From Candidatus Lindowiibacteriota bacterium (lineage in GTDB: Bacteria > Lindowbacteria > 2-12-FULL-62-27), in NCBI GenBank assembly GCA_023249255.1, contig JAHFCY010000145.1:1-8618 (forward strand): a stretch of DNA of 8,618 nucleotides, in the 5' to 3' direction. Positions 8,201 to 8,618 of this stretch are shown one piece after another (position 1 is the first letter of the stretch; the number at the start of each line of letters is the position of its first letter). Made by a program: the position numbers and the translations under genes. The notes under the pieces were generated by a model. It made no database searches. It was given only the letters and a program-made list of their open reading frames with translations, and was not told the DNA's origin.

Positions 8201-8269
8201 AACATCCCGAACCATCCAAACCCGATCCCGAACCATCACGCGTTCATCTTTTCGAATAATAGGACTCAT
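5252..8269 (-). CDS. drmD: DISARM DrmD-like SNF2-family DNA helicase/translocase
   Basis: A superfamily 2 SNF2/RapA-like ATPase of 1005 residues from the ATG at 8269. Both RecA lobes are complete. Lobe 1 has Walker A DDVGLGKT (128-135), DEAH (234-237) and TATPHNG (271-277). Lobe 2 has KIIVFTEY (494-501), ATDAASEGLNLQ (551-562) and the arginine-finger motif VI QRNGRIDRYGQ (582-592). A charged helical segment joins the lobes (about 390-465). The C-terminal third (about 630-1005) has no motif I can name except a glutamate/arginine-rich coiled coil (about 894-934). No nuclease motif is visible. In class 1 DISARM, DrmD of this size is the first gene and is followed by DrmMI, exactly as here; it is thought to translocate on double-stranded DNA. 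I chose ATG 8269 over a TTG at 8302, which directly follows an in-frame TAG and would only add an unlikely N-terminal tail; neither has a good Shine-Dalgarno. Helicase identity is near certain; the drmD name is by analogy. Confidence 0.9.
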   Translation of the reverse strand: MSPIIRKDERVMVRDRVWMVRDVRAVNGASTLVHLVAANSPDGEKELTVLSPPDAIIPCPSQSLTFDVNAIEPLAAWQRNHRLLELTAQKGSSLFQGVYAGRVLLHSYQLAPVKKLLSKVRPSILIADDVGLGKTVEAGLCLLELMARRRADRILIVVPPGLLTQWQEELSVKFGLSFSMIEDGSGFAREQTNLPAGINPWDALPRILTSMEYLKKEEVRRRALRRTWDVVVVDEAHALAQSGTGVNPYNTQRTDLGKTLRDSSRSLILLTATPHNGFAHSFRSLIELVEPTYATFEGTEEDRRRRIEAARIRRLKSQIRHKTKTGGWEPVFPPRKVTPIPVPLSPVEKQLFDKVSTYCARTIKDAAGTEDEDLVSFAMQIVKKRMLSSRRALISTVEHRLQSLERPEEREEPPERAEIRDLRTDLPMNEERLERLSQRIVQSVVSKDEKIQKSEIRKLKEIRKLIKSCPPDDPKMVTALQYVRQTLSSDSSAKIIVFTEYVDTLESLKDALSSDSRLSKSFAVLRGGMSIRRRRRVQDMFESSDIRLMLATDAASEGLNLQKSCHRILHVELPWNPNRLEQRNGRIDRYGQTRPPDIRYLWFPDSPEDDMLHLIVRKIEEMHKERISTPDILGVLAGSDFLESGMVKLDAEESDAAEQKKMLVKLFDERVEEYESNLHPLLGVGRVGGNDDQYDATPILLADDLELESLLLAVLNRDGEYMKPCKSAPEGVYRIEVPAKFRGSSVSPAYASATCRRSLAVQERPDRLEFITPQHPLVQSLASLARRTLLQVYEDEGRSPKRLAARIVPRDEPPSILFTFYSQCVGVDLLEEQIQPVRIGLDGRQIGTVEEACAVLCSSESPGEIPMEILRRDFENPFAKLYLRAEEWMTGWAARRLKELQTEREKIADILESELEADAQARRREIEDAERRAKGLMDESQPALFGRTVSDIYRAEPVKGARLAAVTTFVNQRKVEIAEYRRVEMPHPPNPLGALFLMPAATSKK
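6874..6904. repeat. 13-bp direct repeat inside the helicase gene
   Basis: TCAATTTTCGGAT occurs at 6874-6886 and again at 6892-6904, with an 18-bp period, so it stays in frame and encodes a duplicated EIRKLK-type hexapeptide in the basic helical segment between the two RecA lobes. It looks like a small internal duplication in a linker. No function is implied. Confidence 0.5.
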
Positions 8270-8404
8270 CTCGCGAGGAGGATACAATGAGGAAAGACCC
8301 AACTACAACGTCCGAGGATTAACAGATCCAATGTAAAAACTTGTACCCGATTTAGATCCCTTTTTTATAGGTGGGATAGAGACGGAGGGTGTGGTGACCG
8401 CAGA
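8270..8404. other. AT-rich intergenic/junction segment upstream of the defence operon
   Basis: This non-coding stretch separates the helicase start from the plus-strand coding signal at the right edge. Bases 8281-8340 are about 40% G+C, the lowest 60-base line I counted here. It must hold the operon's main promoter if transcription starts nearby, but I find no convincing -35/-10 pair on the minus strand. A weak 5-bp inverted repeat ATCCC/GGGAT (8356-8360 and 8373-8377) flanks six T's. The heptamer TTGTAGT (minus strand, 8308-8302), shared with the internal promoter region, lies 33 bp before the ATG. Confidence 0.4.
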
Positions 8405-8618
8405 ACCGCCGGCCAGGGAATCCGCTATGGCTATCAAGATTTGGAATGGACCCTCATCCCGGCGCGCCCTTTCAAAACCGACTTCACGCTGAACGCTACC
8501 CAGACCCGCGACCACGCAACCGACGGCCCCGGCCGGTCGAACCAGCGGCAGTACGGCGTGAGCGCCCAGACCGAAGTCACCGACGGCGAGCGGCTCGACG
8601 TCGACTACGCGCTGGGAT
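8405..8618 (+). CDS. 5'-truncated gene, beta-barrel-like outer-membrane protein fragment, runs off right edge
   Basis: The plus-strand frame with codons starting at 8405 is open to the window edge. Codon use is strongly biased: 57 of 69 third positions from 8411 on are G or C. The product alternates polar and hydrophobic residues in short strands joined by charged turns (for example FKTDFTLNATQTRD and RLDVDYALG), as in outer-membrane beta-barrels. I recognise no specific family. The frame stays open upstream to 8291, but codon bias and sensible protein sequence fade before about 8400, and there is no ATG or GTG in frame; a TTG at 8441 would fall inside the strand pattern. The gene therefore looks truncated at its 5' end, perhaps where the defence operon joined. 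Its orientation is opposite to the operon. Coding status is fairly likely; the barrel assignment is tentative. Confidence 0.45.

Noticed and set aside
8270-8302. TTG start giving an 11-residue longer helicase
   Set aside because: The TTG directly follows an in-frame TAG, so it is just the first possible start after a stop. ATG 8269 gives an N-terminus that looks like a normal SNF2/DrmD start.
8356-8377. Hairpin with T-run as a rho-independent terminator
   Set aside because: The stem is only 5 bp and the six T's sit in the loop rather than after the stem, so it does not fit a terminator.
8303-8400. Main operon promoter
   Set aside because: I compared several TTGNNN/TATNNT-like pairs on the minus strand; none had both a good match and 16-18 bp spacing, so no promoter is called.
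8303-8515. Minus-strand 70-codon open frame upstream of the helicase
   Set aside because: It is antisense to the better-supported plus-strand coding signal and has a low-complexity, unrecognisable product.
1-8618. Insertion sequences, tRNA, att sites or CRISPR repeats
   Set aside because: No transposase or integrase motif, terminal inverted repeats, tRNA-like cloverleaf or regularly spaced repeat array was seen on either strand.

Overview
The window is almost entirely one co-directional cluster on the minus strand that reads as an anti-phage defence operon. In transcription order (right to left) it holds: a SNF2-family helicase resembling DISARM DrmD (8269-5252); a large Eco57I-type N6-adenine DNA methyltransferase resembling DISARM DrmMI (5255-1248); a small coiled-coil plus HARE-HTH winged-helix protein (1210-746); and the N-terminal 249 codons of a SIR2-family protein, a probable NADase, which runs off the left edge (749-1). 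Two of the three junctions are 4-bp ATGA stop/start overlaps. The third is a 37-bp gap that carries a good match to a sigma-70 promoter.

The helicase-methyltransferase pair is the signature start of class 1 DISARM, but drmA, drmB and drmC are not in the window. The methyltransferase is followed instead by a possible modified-DNA reader (HARE-HTH) and a SIR2 enzyme. My working model is inference: the helicase and methyltransferase scan and mark DNA, and the HARE-HTH protein couples DNA or modification status to a SIR2 effector that would deplete NAD+. No nuclease motif is apparent in the visible proteins. The missing drm genes may lie beyond the left edge, so the novelty claim depends on sequence not shown.

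At the right end, 8270 to about 8400 is a short AT-rich non-coding stretch. From about 8405 to the edge a plus-strand frame with strong codon bias (57 of 69 third positions are G or C by hand count) encodes alternating polar/hydrophobic strands like an outer-membrane beta-barrel. It has no usable start codon and looks 5'-truncated, possibly at a defence-island boundary.

The organism is a bacterium. Base composition is mixed: about 50% G+C over 1-720 and about 66% over 8401-8618, by hand count. If the beta-barrel reading is right, it is Gram-negative (diderm). I cannot place it more finely. I see no tRNA, rRNA, CRISPR array, transposase or att site.
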